Shown piece by piece: positions 1-6,950 of a DNA stretch of 32,910 bases. The notes beneath the pieces are model-generated. The model was not told the origin of the DNA, did not search any database, and saw only the letters and a list, made by a program, of their open reading frames with translations. Source of the stretch: Spirochaetaceae bacterium (lineage in GTDB: Bacteria; Spirochaetota; Spirochaetia; Treponematales; Breznakiellaceae); the NCBI GenBank assembly GCA_031257995.1, contig JAIRNN010000028.1:1-32910 (forward strand), given 5' to 3'. Made by a program: the position numbers and the translations under genes. Within the stretch, counting starts at the first letter, position 1. Every line of letters starts with the position of its first letter.

Positions 1-99
1 CTGGATATGTTTGAAAACATTCATCGAATCGCTGCTCTTTGTGCCAATTCTAAAAGAAAACGGCTCCCGGCACTTTACAGGCTCCTTGTCCCTAAGTAA
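1..99 (+). CDS. possible C-terminal end of an upstream gene (partial)
   Basis: Frame 1 is open from the window edge to a TAA at 97-99 and encodes about 32 residues with a plausible helical, basic composition (it begins LDMFENIHRIAAL and ends RLLVPK). A dispersed palindromic repeat starts nine bases after the stop, as often happens directly behind a gene in this window. I do not recognise the product, and a 32-codon open frame can occur by chance, so this is only a candidate gene end. Confidence 0.3.
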   Translation: MDMFENIHRIAALCANSKRKRLPALYRLLVPK

Positions 100-107
100 A
101 CGCATAT

Positions 108-190
108 GGGGAAGCCTCCCCCTCGCTCCAGCCCTACGGGCTTACGCTACCCCCTCTGCGGGGCGCTGCCACCCCCGCAACGCCCCCGGC
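108..190 (+). repeat. dispersed GC-rich palindromic repeat, copy A
   Basis: This is copy A of a REP-like family seen six times in the window. The recurring blocks are GGGGAAGYC-CCCCCT, CGCTCCAG, a variable hairpin (here AGCCC-TAC-GGGCT), TACCCCCTCTGCGGGG and ACCCCCGCAACGCCCCC. Copies A, D and E run in this orientation; B, C and F are reversed. No ORF of its own is visible. Confidence 0.8.
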
Positions 191-389
191 ATAAATCACG
201 GACCTTAATCACAAGGAACCGCAGATGAGACGGATGCACGCAGATTTTCATCCCATGCACCGCCAATCTGTGAAATCTGTAACGCCATCTATGGCGCAAT
301 CTGTGGACCAATTTATCTGTGTCCATCTGCATAATCAGCGTTCATCTGTGGTTTTTTGTGGGCCGTGATTAATGCGGGGCGTTGCGGGG
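173..389. repeat. composite imperfect palindrome of the CGCAGATGA family, copy 1
   Basis: The core (194-370) begins AATCACGGACC and ends GGCCGTGATT, an inverted pair. Further in, CCGCAGATGA near 221 faces TCATCTGTGG near 342. The inversion continues outward: CCCCGCAACGCCCC at about 174-187 faces GGGGCGTTGCGGGG at 376-389, so the end of repeat copy A forms one arm of a larger palindrome. Related AACCGCAGATGA sequences occur near 19124, 22991 and 30001. The rest of the interval, 390-543, shows no gene or further structure that I can support. Confidence 0.7.
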
Positions 390-543
390 ACCTCCCAGAG
401 CCCCATTGCATTTATTTATGGTGAAACATTCATTGAGGCCCGCACCGTGTTGCGGAAATGCCAAAACGCGCTCAACGTTTCTCGCGAGGCATTGGGTGTC
501 CCCCACCTGATCATTATCCATTCGCGCAACGCGCGCCTCCCGC

Positions 544-573
544 TTGACACTTTTTTTTCTTTTGGGGTATAAT
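544..573 (+). promoter_or_regulatory. sigma-70-type promoter for the 601 gene
   Basis: A perfect -35 TTGACA (544-549) and a perfect -10 TATAAT (568-573) are separated by 18 bases. The predicted start is near 580, about 20 bases before the ATG at 601. Two exact consensus boxes make this one of the strongest-looking promoters in the window. Confidence 0.85.
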
Positions 574-600
574 ATGTCTTTATATGCCAATGGAGGATGT

Positions 601-918
601 ATGACGTTTAGTGAGCGGATGAAGAGCGTTTTTGAGCAGGGGGTTGAGGCGTCGAAGGATATTGCCGCGAAGGCGGGGGCCAAGGCGCAGGATCTGGGCG
701 AGAAGGGTGTGCTTAAACTTGAGATTCACCAGCTTGAGGGGCAGGCGAAGAAGTGGGTGGAACGTTTGGGCGCGGAAGTGTGCCGGCTGTTTGTTGAACA
801 GGGCCAGGAGTCGGTGTCTGCGGACGATCCGGTGATCAAGGGGATGCTGGGCGAGATTGCCGCCGCGCGGGACGCTATCGAGCGGAAAGAAGCGGCGCTT
901 GCCGGAAAAACCGGGTGA
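601..918 (+). CDS. small helical protein of unknown function upstream of rpsL
   Basis: The product is 105 residues. I chose ATG 601 because GGAGG at 592-596 lies four bases upstream and the promoter at 544-573 would start transcription near 580; an upstream in-frame start at 544 would lie inside that promoter. The protein has no signal peptide or membrane segment. Its N-terminal half (MTFSERMKSVFEQGVEASK) is followed by an Ala/Lys/Gly-rich stretch and then by long amphipathic helices rich in Glu, Lys and Ala, as in small coiled-coil or phasin-like proteins. It has one cysteine near the middle. I do not recognise a family. The next promoter (for rpsL) starts 25 bases after its stop, so it is probably a separate unit, but read-through into rpsL is possible. 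Confidence 0.8.
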   Translation: MTFSERMKSVFEQGVEASKDIAAKAGAKAQDLGEKGVLKLEIHQLEGQAKKWVERLGAEVCRLFVEQGQESVSADDPVIKGMLGEIAAARDAIERKEAALAGKTG

Positions 919-942
919 AAAAGCCTCTTTTCGCGTACCCGC

Positions 943-971
943 TTGACAAAATTTTTAACTGGTTGTAAAAT
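943..971 (+). promoter_or_regulatory. promoter for rpsL-rpsG
   Basis: -35 TTGACA (943-948) and -10 TAAAAT (966-971) are 17 bases apart. The start would be near 978, giving a leader of about 65 bases before rpsL. Confidence 0.8.
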
Positions 972-1042
972 AGTTCACCTTGTTAATCGCTTGTTGTTTT
1001 GGGGCGGTTGACACGGCAGGTTTTAAGGAGTATTGTTGTTAT

Positions 1043-1417
1043 ATGCCAACTATTAACCAATTGGTTCGTTTTGGGCGGAAGCAGGTGGCTGATAAGACGA
1101 AGTCGCCGGCGCTTCAGTCCTGTCCGCAGAAGCGCGGTGTTTGCACTCGTGTGATGACGCAGACACCTAAGAAGCCGAACTCGGCGTTGCGGAAGATTGC
1201 CCGTGTGCGGCTTTCTCACGGCACCGAGGTTACCGCGTATATACCCGGTATCGGTCATAACTTGCAGGAACACTCGGTGGTGCTCGTGCGGGGCGGCCGG
1301 GTGAAGGATCTGCCCGGTGTGCGGTATCATATCATCCGGGGGGCGAAGGATACGCTGGGCGTTGAGGACAGGAAGCGGAGCCGTTCCAAGTACGGCGCGA
1401 AGCGGCCTAAGGCATAG
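1043..1417 (+). CDS. rpsL: 30S ribosomal protein S12
   Basis: S12 lies at the decoding centre of the 30S subunit and helps monitor codon-anticodon pairing. The 124-residue product has the usual bacterial length and opens MPTINQLVR. It carries the two conserved decoding loops, TPKKPNSALRK (Lys43, Lys44) and GGRVKDLPGVRY (Lys88 and the Asp that RimO modifies in some bacteria). The lysines whose replacement gives streptomycin resistance in other bacteria are the wild-type residues here. I chose ATG 1043 by homology. AAGGAG at 1025-1030 lies 12 bases away, which is wide. An ORF can be extended upstream to 980, but those residues are not part of the family. rpsG follows after 12 bases; fusA, often next to rpsG, is not here. 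Confidence 0.98.
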   Translation: MPTINQLVRFGRKQVADKTKSPALQSCPQKRGVCTRVMTQTPKKPNSALRKIARVRLSHGTEVTAYIPGIGHNLQEHSVVLVRGGRVKDLPGVRYHIIRGAKDTLGVEDRKRSRSKYGAKRPKA

Positions 1418-1429
1418 GCGGGAAAGAGA

Positions 1430-1903
1430 ATGGGCAGAAAGAAAAAAACGATTAATCGGCCGATTGCGCCGGATCCCAAATACAACAGCGTGGTTGTGTC
1501 AAAGTTTGTCAACCGGATGATGTGGGAGGGTAAGCGTTCGGTGAGTATGGGTATCATCTACGAGGCTTTTGACGGTATTAAAAAGAAGGATGCCGAGAAG
1601 GAACCGCTTGAAGTGTTTTTGAAGGCGCTGGACAATGTGAAACCCGTGATCGAGGTTAAGTCCCGGCGTGTCGGCGGCGCGACTTATCAGGTGCCGATCG
1701 AGATTCGGGAGTCGCGGCGGGAGGCGCTTTCGATGCGCTGGCTTATCAACGCGGCGCGTTCCCGGTCGGGTAAGAGTATGGGCGAACGGCTCGCCTCGGA
1801 GTTGCTTGAAGCGTACAATAATACGGGCAGCGCTTACAAGAAGAAGGAAGATACCCACCGGATGGCGGAGGCGAACAAGGCGTTTGCCCATTACCGGTGG
1901 TAG
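1430..1903 (+). CDS. rpsG: 30S ribosomal protein S7
   Basis: S7 binds the 3' major domain of 16S rRNA, nucleates assembly of the 30S head and contacts the E-site tRNA. The 157-residue product has the normal length. It contains the family motifs RRVGGATYQVPIEI and ALSMRWLINAAR, and ends with the basic helix HRMAEANKAFAHYRW. It is cotranscribed with rpsL. No elongation factor G gene follows; instead a repeat-rich gap of about 420 bases separates it from tuf. Confidence 0.98.
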   Translation: MGRKKKTINRPIAPDPKYNSVVVSKFVNRMMWEGKRSVSMGIIYEAFDGIKKKDAEKEPLEVFLKALDNVKPVIEVKSRRVGGATYQVPIEIRESRREALSMRWLINAARSRSGKSMGERLASELLEAYNNTGSAYKKKEDTHRMAEANKAFAHYRW

Positions 1904-1969
1904 GTTTCGGGCGGCCGCCTGACCTTGCGTTTGTGCGGGGCGCCGGCGGGATGTCCTTGACGCTTTCGA

Positions 1970-2084
1970 GGAGGGGGCGTTGCGGGGGTGTCCCCCGCTG
2001 AGAGCGCTGGAAGACGCGCTTGCAAAGCAAGCATAGGCTGGAGGCGGGGGTTCGGCAACGAAGCAGCCGCGGCTTCCCCCTCCT
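1970..2084 (-). repeat. dispersed palindromic repeat, copy B (reversed)
   Basis: Read on the minus strand it begins with the GGAGGGGGAAGCC block and ends with ACCCCCGCAACGCCCCC. It contains the hairpin GCGGGGG-TGT-CCCCCGC near 1981-1997 and a second hairpin, GCTTGC-AAA-GCAAGC, near 2018-2032. It lies between rpsG and tuf and may stop or stabilise the rpsLG transcript, though there is no T-run of an intrinsic terminator. Confidence 0.75.
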
Positions 2085-2141
2085 AAGGAAGCGCTGATTT
2101 ATTCAATGCGGTATTTGCGCGGTGAAACGAGCAAATACATA

Positions 2142-2229
2142 GGGCAGCGCGATTGCCAACGCAAGCTGACGTTAGCCAGCGGCTGATAGTAATCAGCTAG
2201 TGGCACGGTGTCAAGTTAATCAGCTGCCC
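2142..2229. other. possible structured element upstream of tuf
   Basis: An 88-base segment is closed by a 7-bp pair, GGGCAGC (2142-2148) with GCTGCCC (2223-2229), followed by GATT with AATC. Inside is a hairpin in which GCCA faces TGGC and GCTGAT-AGTA-ATCAGC forms a perfect 6-bp stem. It lies upstream of the tuf promoter, so it is not part of the tuf leader. It could be the 3' end of the rpsLG transcript, a small RNA or a mobile repeat. I tested it as a tRNA and it does not fit. Pairing was found by eye only. Confidence 0.4.
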
Positions 2230-2270
2230 TAAAGGGACGGCGAAAAAAAAACCGTGTTTTGAGCCCCTAC

Positions 2271-2299
2271 TTGGCAAAATTTGTGGAGTGTGCTATAAT
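2271..2299 (+). promoter_or_regulatory. extended -10 promoter for tuf and the S10 operon
   Basis: -35 TTGGCA (2271-2276), 17-base spacer, then TGC-TATAAT with the perfect -10 at 2294-2299 and an upstream TG (extended -10). The predicted start is near 2306, leaving a leader of about 35 bases. The -10 lies in a small inverted repeat, GTGCTA-TAAT-TAGCAC (2290-2305), which could be an operator. Confidence 0.88.
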
Positions 2300-2340
2300 T
2301 AGCACTCCCTAAAAGGATATTGAAGGATAAGGAGAATTAT

Positions 2341-3531
2341 ATGGCAAAGGATAAGTTTAATCGGACCAAGACCCACATGAACGTTGGGACAATTGGTCAC
2401 GTTGACCACGGGAAGACGACGCTTTCTGCGGCCATCACTATGTACTGCGCGGCGAAGTTCGGCGACAAGGTGATGAAGTATGAGGATATTGATAACGCGC
2501 CGGAGGAAAAGGCTCGCGGTATCACGATCAATACCCGGCACCTCGAGTATCAGTCGGATAAGCGCCACTACGCGCATATCGACTGCCCGGGGCATGCGGA
2601 CTATATTAAGAATATGATCACCGGGGCGGCTCAGATGGACGGAGCGGTCCTTGTCGTGTCGGCGCCGGATTCCGTCATGCCTCAGACACGCGAGCATATC
2701 ATTCTCGCCCGGCAGGTCGGTGTTCCAAGCATGATTGTCTTCCTTAATAAGGTTGACCTTGTGGACGATCCTGAATTGCTTGAGATCGTTGAGGAAGAGG
2801 TGAAGGACGTGCTCACCGCCAACGGGTTCCCCGGCGATGAGATTCCGATCATCAAGGGTTCCGCTTTTGACGCGATGTCCGATCCGACCAATCCCGAGGC
2901 GACGGCTTGTGTCGAGGAGCTGTTGCAGGCGATGGACAGTTATTTCCCTGATCCTGTTCGCGATGACGACAAGCCTTTCTCCATGCCGATTGAGGATGTG
3001 TTTACGATTCCTGGGCGCGGCACCGTCGTTACCGGCAAGGTTGAGCGCGGCAAGCTCAAGCTCGGCGAGGAAATCGAGATCGTCGGTATTCGGCCGACGC
3101 AAAAGACGGTCGTTACCGGTATCGAAATGTTCAATAAACTGCTTGACGACGCGCAGGCCGGTGATAACATCGGGGCGTTGTTGCGCGGTATTGAGAAGAA
3201 GGGTGTCGAGCGCGGGCAGGTTCTTGCCAAGCCCGGTTCGATCAAGCCGCATACCAAGTTCAAGGGGCAGATTTACTGCCTTTCGAAGGAAGAGGGCGGA
3301 CGCCACAGTCCGTTCTTCGCGGGGTATCGTCCGCAGTTCTATTTCAGAACGACGGACATCACCGGAACGGTCAGTCTGCCCGAGGGCAGGGAAATGGTTA
3401 TGCCCGGCGATAACACCGAGATTTTGGGCGAGCTGATTCACCCGATCGCTATGGAGAAGGGTTTGCGTTTCGCTATCCGTGAGGGCGGCAGGACGGTCGC
3501 GTCTGGACAGGTGACGGAAATTATCGAATAG
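2341..3531 (+). CDS. tuf: elongation factor Tu
   Basis: EF-Tu is the GTPase that delivers aminoacyl-tRNA to the ribosomal A site. The 396-residue product has the standard length. GTP-binding motifs are all present: the P-loop GHVDHGKT at residues 19-26, switch I with RGITI, DCPGHAD in switch II, and NKVD for guanine recognition. Domains II and III follow, with GRGTVVTGKVERG and GYRPQFYFRTTD. NKVD-LVDD and APDSVMPQ replace the more common NKCDMVDD and AADGPMPQ; as I recall, treponemal EF-Tu shows similar forms. ATG 2341 was chosen because AAGGAG at 2329-2334 is six bases upstream. A TTG at 2320 could add seven residues but would place the ribosome-binding site inside the gene. It leads the S10 cluster. 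Confidence 0.99.
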   Translation: MAKDKFNRTKTHMNVGTIGHVDHGKTTLSAAITMYCAAKFGDKVMKYEDIDNAPEEKARGITINTRHLEYQSDKRHYAHIDCPGHADYIKNMITGAAQMDGAVLVVSAPDSVMPQTREHIILARQVGVPSMIVFLNKVDLVDDPELLEIVEEEVKDVLTANGFPGDEIPIIKGSAFDAMSDPTNPEATACVEELLQAMDSYFPDPVRDDDKPFSMPIEDVFTIPGRGTVVTGKVERGKLKLGEEIEIVGIRPTQKTVVTGIEMFNKLLDDAQAGDNIGALLRGIEKKGVERGQVLAKPGSIKPHTKFKGQIYCLSKEEGGRHSPFFAGYRPQFYFRTTDITGTVSLPEGREMVMPGDNTEILGELIHPIAMEKGLRFAIREGGRTVASGQVTEIIE

Positions 3532-3546
3532 CATAGGCGGTGGATG

Positions 3547-3855
3547 ATGGCTAAGGAAAGGATTCGCGTTCGGTTGCGCGGTTTTGACATTGAGTTGATT
3601 GACCAGAGCGCGAAGTCTATTGTCGGCGCGGTGACGAAAGCCGGGGCGAAAGTAACCGGGCCCATCCCGTTGCCGACACGGATCAATAAGGTGACGGTGC
3701 TTCGCTCGCCGCACGTGAACAAGAAGTCGCGTGAGCAGTTTGAGATGCGGACGCATAAGCGGCTCATTGATATTCTGGATCCGACGCCGGACGTGATGGA
3801 CAGCTTGATGAAGCTTGAGTTGCCCGCCGGTGTTGACGTGGAGATTAAGCAGTAG
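3547..3855 (+). CDS. rpsJ: 30S ribosomal protein S10
   Basis: S10 is part of the 30S head and, as NusE, also takes part in transcription antitermination with NusB. The 102-residue product begins MAKERIRVRLRGFD and contains GPIPLPTRINKVTVLRSPHV and the loop with HVNKKSREQFEMRTHKR. An ATG three bases earlier (3544) is equally possible; 3547 gives the canonical N-terminus. It follows tuf by 15 bases with no promoter between, so tuf and the ribosomal genes are cotranscribed. Confidence 0.98.
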   Translation: MAKERIRVRLRGFDIELIDQSAKSIVGAVTKAGAKVTGPIPLPTRINKVTVLRSPHVNKKSREQFEMRTHKRLIDILDPTPDVMDSLMKLELPAGVDVEIKQ

Positions 3856-3909
3856 GAGCGGGTGAACGCGGTTCGTGTTTTGACAATCACGCTGTATGTG
3901 GAGTTTATG

Positions 3910-4545
3910 ATGTTGGGGCTGATGGCCAGAAAAGTGGGGATGACGCAGGTTTTTACCGAAGAAGGTAATTTGGTGGCGGTTACCGTGTTGAGCGTGGAAC
4001 CAAACCTCGTCGTTTCGAAGAGAGTTGAAGAGAAAAACGGGTACTCAGCCCTTGTCATGGGGATTGGCGATTTCCGGAAGGATCGCGCGGGAAAAGTGCG
4101 GGTATCCAAGCTGTATGCTGGGCAGTTTGCCGAGGGGATTACTCCCAAGCGTAAAATCCGCGAATTTCGTGATTTTGAGAAGGACGTGAATGTCGGCGAT
4201 TCGGTCGGGGTTGAGATTTTTGAAGATGTCCGTTATGTTGACGTGACGGCGGTTTCAAAAGGCAAGGGTTTTCAGGGCGTTATGAAGCGCTGGGGGTTCG
4301 GAGGCGGACGGGGAACGCATGGTTCAAAGTTTCACCGCGAGCCCGGCTCAACAGGGCAGTCAACGTACCCGCACAAGACGTTCAAGAATGTCAAGTTGCC
4401 GGGGCGTATGGGGCGTGAGCGGGTAACGACCCTTTCGCAGCGGTTGCTGAAAATTGATGCGGAGCATAAACAGCTCCTCATTCAGGGAAGTGTGCCCGGT
4501 GTGAAGGAGGGCCTTGTGCTGGTACGCAAGGCCGTTAAACGGTAG
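3910..4545 (+). CDS. rplC: 50S ribosomal protein L3
   Basis: L3 binds 23S rRNA early in assembly and reaches toward the peptidyl-transferase centre. The 211-residue product starts MLGLMARKVGMTQVF, the family N-terminus. The central loop RGTHGSKFHREPGSTGQ holds the glutamine that PrmB methylates in some bacteria. ATG 3910 has GGAG at 3899-3902 seven bases upstream; a GTG at 3862 opens a longer frame, but the extra 16 residues are unlike the family. The gap of 54 bases after rpsJ is longer than most in this operon. Confidence 0.97.
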   Translation: MLGLMARKVGMTQVFTEEGNLVAVTVLSVEPNLVVSKRVEEKNGYSALVMGIGDFRKDRAGKVRVSKLYAGQFAEGITPKRKIREFRDFEKDVNVGDSVGVEIFEDVRYVDVTAVSKGKGFQGVMKRWGFGGGRGTHGSKFHREPGSTGQSTYPHKTFKNVKLPGRMGRERVTTLSQRLLKIDAEHKQLLIQGSVPGVKEGLVLVRKAVKR

Positions 4546-4562
4546 CCGGGGTTGGTTTGATT

Positions 4563-5192
4563 ATGAAGACGAAAGTGTATACAAAAGAAGGCGCCGAAAA
4601 AGGCGACATAGAACTCGCCGACTGTGTGTTCGGCTTGCCGTACAACGAAGCGCTTGTATGGCAGGCCGTCAACAACGAGTTGGCCAACCGGCGCCTTGGT
4701 ACGGCGAATGCGCTTGACCGGGGCGAGGTTCACGGATCAAACGCGAAGCCTTACCGTCAGAAAGGTACGGGCCGCGCCCGTCGCGGCGATAAAAAATCCC
4801 CCATTCTGGTTGGCGGGGGTGTTGTTTTTGGACCGAAACCGCGTGATTTTTCGTATTCGTTGCCCAAAAAACTGAAACAACGGGCATTAAAAACGATTCT
4901 GAGTCTGAAAGTAAGCAGCGAGACCTTAAAGGTCATCGAAGATTTTACGGTTGAATCGGGAAAGACCAAGGATTTGGCAAAAATTTTGGAAAAGTTCGCG
5001 GGCCGTGAGCGGACGACGATCATTTTGAAAGACGGGGACGCGCTGATTAAGCGGGCAGGGGCCAATATTCCCTATGTGCATTTTCTTTCGTATAACAGAC
5101 TGCGCGCGCACGATCTTTTTTACAGCCGAAACGTGTTGCTCCTTGAAGGCGCGGCGCAAGAACTCAACAACTTTTACGGGGGAGCGCAATGA
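4563..5192 (+). CDS. rplD: 50S ribosomal protein L4
   Basis: L4 lines the peptide exit tunnel and, in E. coli, represses its own operon. The 209-residue product contains the tunnel-loop signature GSNAKPYRQKGTGRARRGDKK followed by GGGVVFGPKPRDFSY. ATG 4563 was chosen by homology; no clear Shine-Dalgarno precedes it (GGGGTTGG is the nearest), so translation may be coupled to rplC. The gene overlaps rplW by four bases (ATGA). I saw no E. coli-like S10 leader hairpin in the short tuf leader, so L4 autoregulation of that kind is not evident. Confidence 0.97.
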   Translation: MKTKVYTKEGAEKGDIELADCVFGLPYNEALVWQAVNNELANRRLGTANALDRGEVHGSNAKPYRQKGTGRARRGDKKSPILVGGGVVFGPKPRDFSYSLPKKLKQRALKTILSLKVSSETLKVIEDFTVESGKTKDLAKILEKFAGRERTTIILKDGDALIKRAGANIPYVHFLSYNRLRAHDLFYSRNVLLLEGAAQELNNFYGGAQ

Positions 5193-5476
5193 TCAGTATC
5201 GACAAGGTTTTTATCGCTCCCGTACTCTCGGAAAAGACGAACCGTCTGCGCGAGAAGGGGAAGTACGTTTTCCGCGTGGATCCGAGGGCGACAAAACGTG
5301 ACATCAAAGAGGCGTGCAGGCGGCTTTGGAATGTGCATCCTGAGTCCTGCGCGGTGTGCAACGTTGCGCCGAAACCGAAGAAGCAACGTTATAAGAAAGG
5401 GTATACAAGCGCGTGGAAGAAGGCAATTGTTAAACTGCCCGAAGGCGAAAAAATTGCCGTCTTCGAGGGCGTGTAA
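5189..5476 (+). CDS. rplW: 50S ribosomal protein L23
   Basis: L23 sits at the tunnel exit and is the docking site for trigger factor and SRP. The 95-residue product has the core motifs APVLSEKTNRL, YVFRVDPRATKRDIKEA, then KPKKQRYKKGYTSAWKKAIV. It starts inside the rplD stop (ATGA), so the two are translationally coupled; GGGGGAG lies upstream. The acidic pair of the trigger-factor contact region is not clearly identifiable by eye. Confidence 0.97.
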   Translation: MISIDKVFIAPVLSEKTNRLREKGKYVFRVDPRATKRDIKEACRRLWNVHPESCAVCNVAPKPKKQRYKKGYTSAWKKAIVKLPEGEKIAVFEGV

Positions 5477-5486
5477 GGATAGATGA

Positions 5487-6308
5487 ATGGGTATTAAGAC
5501 GTATAAACCGACATCAAACGGCATGAGGCAGCTCATTCGTCTCGATAACACCGGGTTGTCGGACGTAAAACCTGAAAAGTCGCTGACCTCCGGCAAGAAA
5601 CGGGGGTCGGGCCGCGATTCAAACGGCCGCATTTCCGTGTGGCACAAGGGCGGCGGACACAAACGGCGGTATCGCGATATTGATTTCAGGCGGGACAAGA
5701 CGGATATTCCCGGTACGGTCAAGTCGATTGAATATGACCCGAACCGGAGCGCCAACATCGCGCTGGTGGCTTATGCCGACGGCGAAAAGCGGTACATCGT
5801 TGCGCCGCGTGAGCTCAAGGTCGGGCAGAAAGTCGTTTCCGGTTCAAAATCGCCGATTGAGACGGGGAATTGTCTGCCACTTGAGGATGTTCCGCTGGGC
5901 TTCACCGTTCACAACATCGAGTTGTCGAAAGGAAAAGGGGCGCAGCTTGCCCGGTCGGCGGGAACAAGCGCCCTGCTCGTGGCGAAAGACGGCGATTATG
6001 TTACCGTGAAGCTCCCTTCGGGCGAGACGCGTATGGTGTTCAAGAAGTGTACGGCGGTCATCGGCCTTGTCGGGAACGAGGATCACATGAACACGACGCT
6101 CGGCAAAGCGGGGAGAAAACGGTGGCTCGGTATCCGTCCGACGGTGCGCGGTATGGTTATGAATCCGGTCGATCACCCGCACGGCGGCGGCGAGGGTAAG
6201 AACAAGGGTATTCATCCGGTTACCCCGTGGGGGCAGCCGACGAAGGGTTACAAGACCCGCAACAAACGAAAAACATCGTCCCGCTTTATCGTAAGCAGGA
6301 AGAAATAG
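5487..6308 (+). CDS. rplB: 50S ribosomal protein L2
   Basis: L2 is needed for subunit association and peptidyl-transferase activity. The 273-residue product has the usual length, with the OB-type RNA-binding region in the first half (HKGGGHKRRYRDIDF) and the conserved C-terminal loop NPVDHPHGGGEG, which contains the histidine long linked to peptidyl-transferase function. AAGGAT lies seven bases before the ATG. An out-of-frame ATG at 5483 precedes it by four bases and is ignored. Confidence 0.99.
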   Translation: MGIKTYKPTSNGMRQLIRLDNTGLSDVKPEKSLTSGKKRGSGRDSNGRISVWHKGGGHKRRYRDIDFRRDKTDIPGTVKSIEYDPNRSANIALVAYADGEKRYIVAPRELKVGQKVVSGSKSPIETGNCLPLEDVPLGFTVHNIELSKGKGAQLARSAGTSALLVAKDGDYVTVKLPSGETRMVFKKCTAVIGLVGNEDHMNTTLGKAGRKRWLGIRPTVRGMVMNPVDHPHGGGEGKNKGIHPVTPWGQPTKGYKTRNKRKTSSRFIVSRKK

Positions 6309-6319
6309 GCAGGTAGGAA

Positions 6320-6598
6320 GTGTCGAGGTCGGTAAAGAAAGGGCCTTTCATCGAAAAGTCCCTCTATAAGAAGGTTCTCAAACTGGGAAAAACGAATGAG
6401 CGAAAGATGTTGAAGACATACTCCCGTTGTTCGACGATTATTCCGGAGATGGTTGGCATCACAATTTCCGTTTATAATGGAAAGATATGGGTTCCCGTAT
6501 ACATAACCGAGAACCTCGTCGGCCACAAGCTGGGCGAGTTTGCCCCAACGCGGTTTTTCCGCTCTCACGGCGGGTCGGATAAGAAGGCGGGTAAGTGA
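6320..6598 (+). CDS. rpsS: 30S ribosomal protein S19
   Basis: S19 forms a complex with S13 in the 30S head near the A- and P-site tRNAs. The 92-residue product starts at GTG 6320, preceded by AGGTAGGAAG, and reads SRSVKKGPFIEKSLYKK. The C-terminal half has VGHKLGEFAPTRFFRSHGG, typical of the family. Five genes in this cluster use GTG starts (rpsS, rpsC, rpsQ, rpsE, rpsK). The stop overlaps the rplV start as TGATG. Confidence 0.97.
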   Translation: MSRSVKKGPFIEKSLYKKVLKLGKTNERKMLKTYSRCSTIIPEMVGITISVYNGKIWVPVYITENLVGHKLGEFAPTRFFRSHGGSDKKAGK

Positions 6599-6945
6599 TG
6601 GCAGGTTACATAGCAAAGAGTAAGTTTATCCTCGTGTCGCCGCACAAGATTCGTCCGGTCGCGGATTTGATTCGGGGTAAATTGTACACGGATGCGGTAA
6701 CGCTGTTGAGCAATATGCCGCACAAGGGGGCGAAGCTCATCGGCAAGACGCTGAAATCGGCGGGGGCAAACGCGCTGACCCGCAACAAGCAGCTTGACGA
6801 GAGTATGCTGTTCGTGAAAACGATCATGGTTGATGACGGCCCGCGTATGAAGCGGATATGGTATCGTGCCCGGGGTCGGGCGGATATGCTTTTGAAACGT
6901 ATGAGTCACATCACGGTTATTGTTGATGAAATAGGTAGGAGTTAA
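6598..6945 (+). CDS. rplV: 50S ribosomal protein L22
   Basis: L22 extends a beta-hairpin into the peptide exit tunnel next to L4. The 115-residue product begins MAGYIAKSKFILVSPHKIRPVADLIRG. It ends with the tunnel hairpin region, DDGPRMKRIWYRARGRADML, and the strand SHITVIVDE. The ATG shares its A with the rpsS stop codon (TGATG), so it is translationally coupled. A GTG three bases earlier would add one residue. Confidence 0.97.
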   Translation: MAGYIAKSKFILVSPHKIRPVADLIRGKLYTDAVTLLSNMPHKGAKLIGKTLKSAGANALTRNKQLDESMLFVKTIMVDDGPRMKRIWYRARGRADMLLKRMSHITVIVDEIGRS

Positions 6946-6950
6946 GAATA

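Noticed and set aside
11..208. 65-codon ORF at the left edge
   Set aside because: It runs through palindromic repeat copy A and has no start signals; another frame gives a better candidate gene end.
2142..2229. tRNA gene
   Set aside because: The 7-bp outer stem and 88-base length suggested one, but there is no conserved T at position 8, no T-arm GTTC motif, and no recognisable anticodon arm.
2299..2325. CIRCE operator (HrcA site) at the tuf promoter
   Set aside because: TTAGCACTC matches one half-site exactly, but the second half GAGTGCTAA is absent at the required distance.
2299..3756. 485-codon open frame on the minus strand over tuf and rpsJ
   Set aside because: It mirrors the highly biased codon use of tuf; the product is His/Arg-rich with no domain, and no promoter or ribosome-binding site is present.
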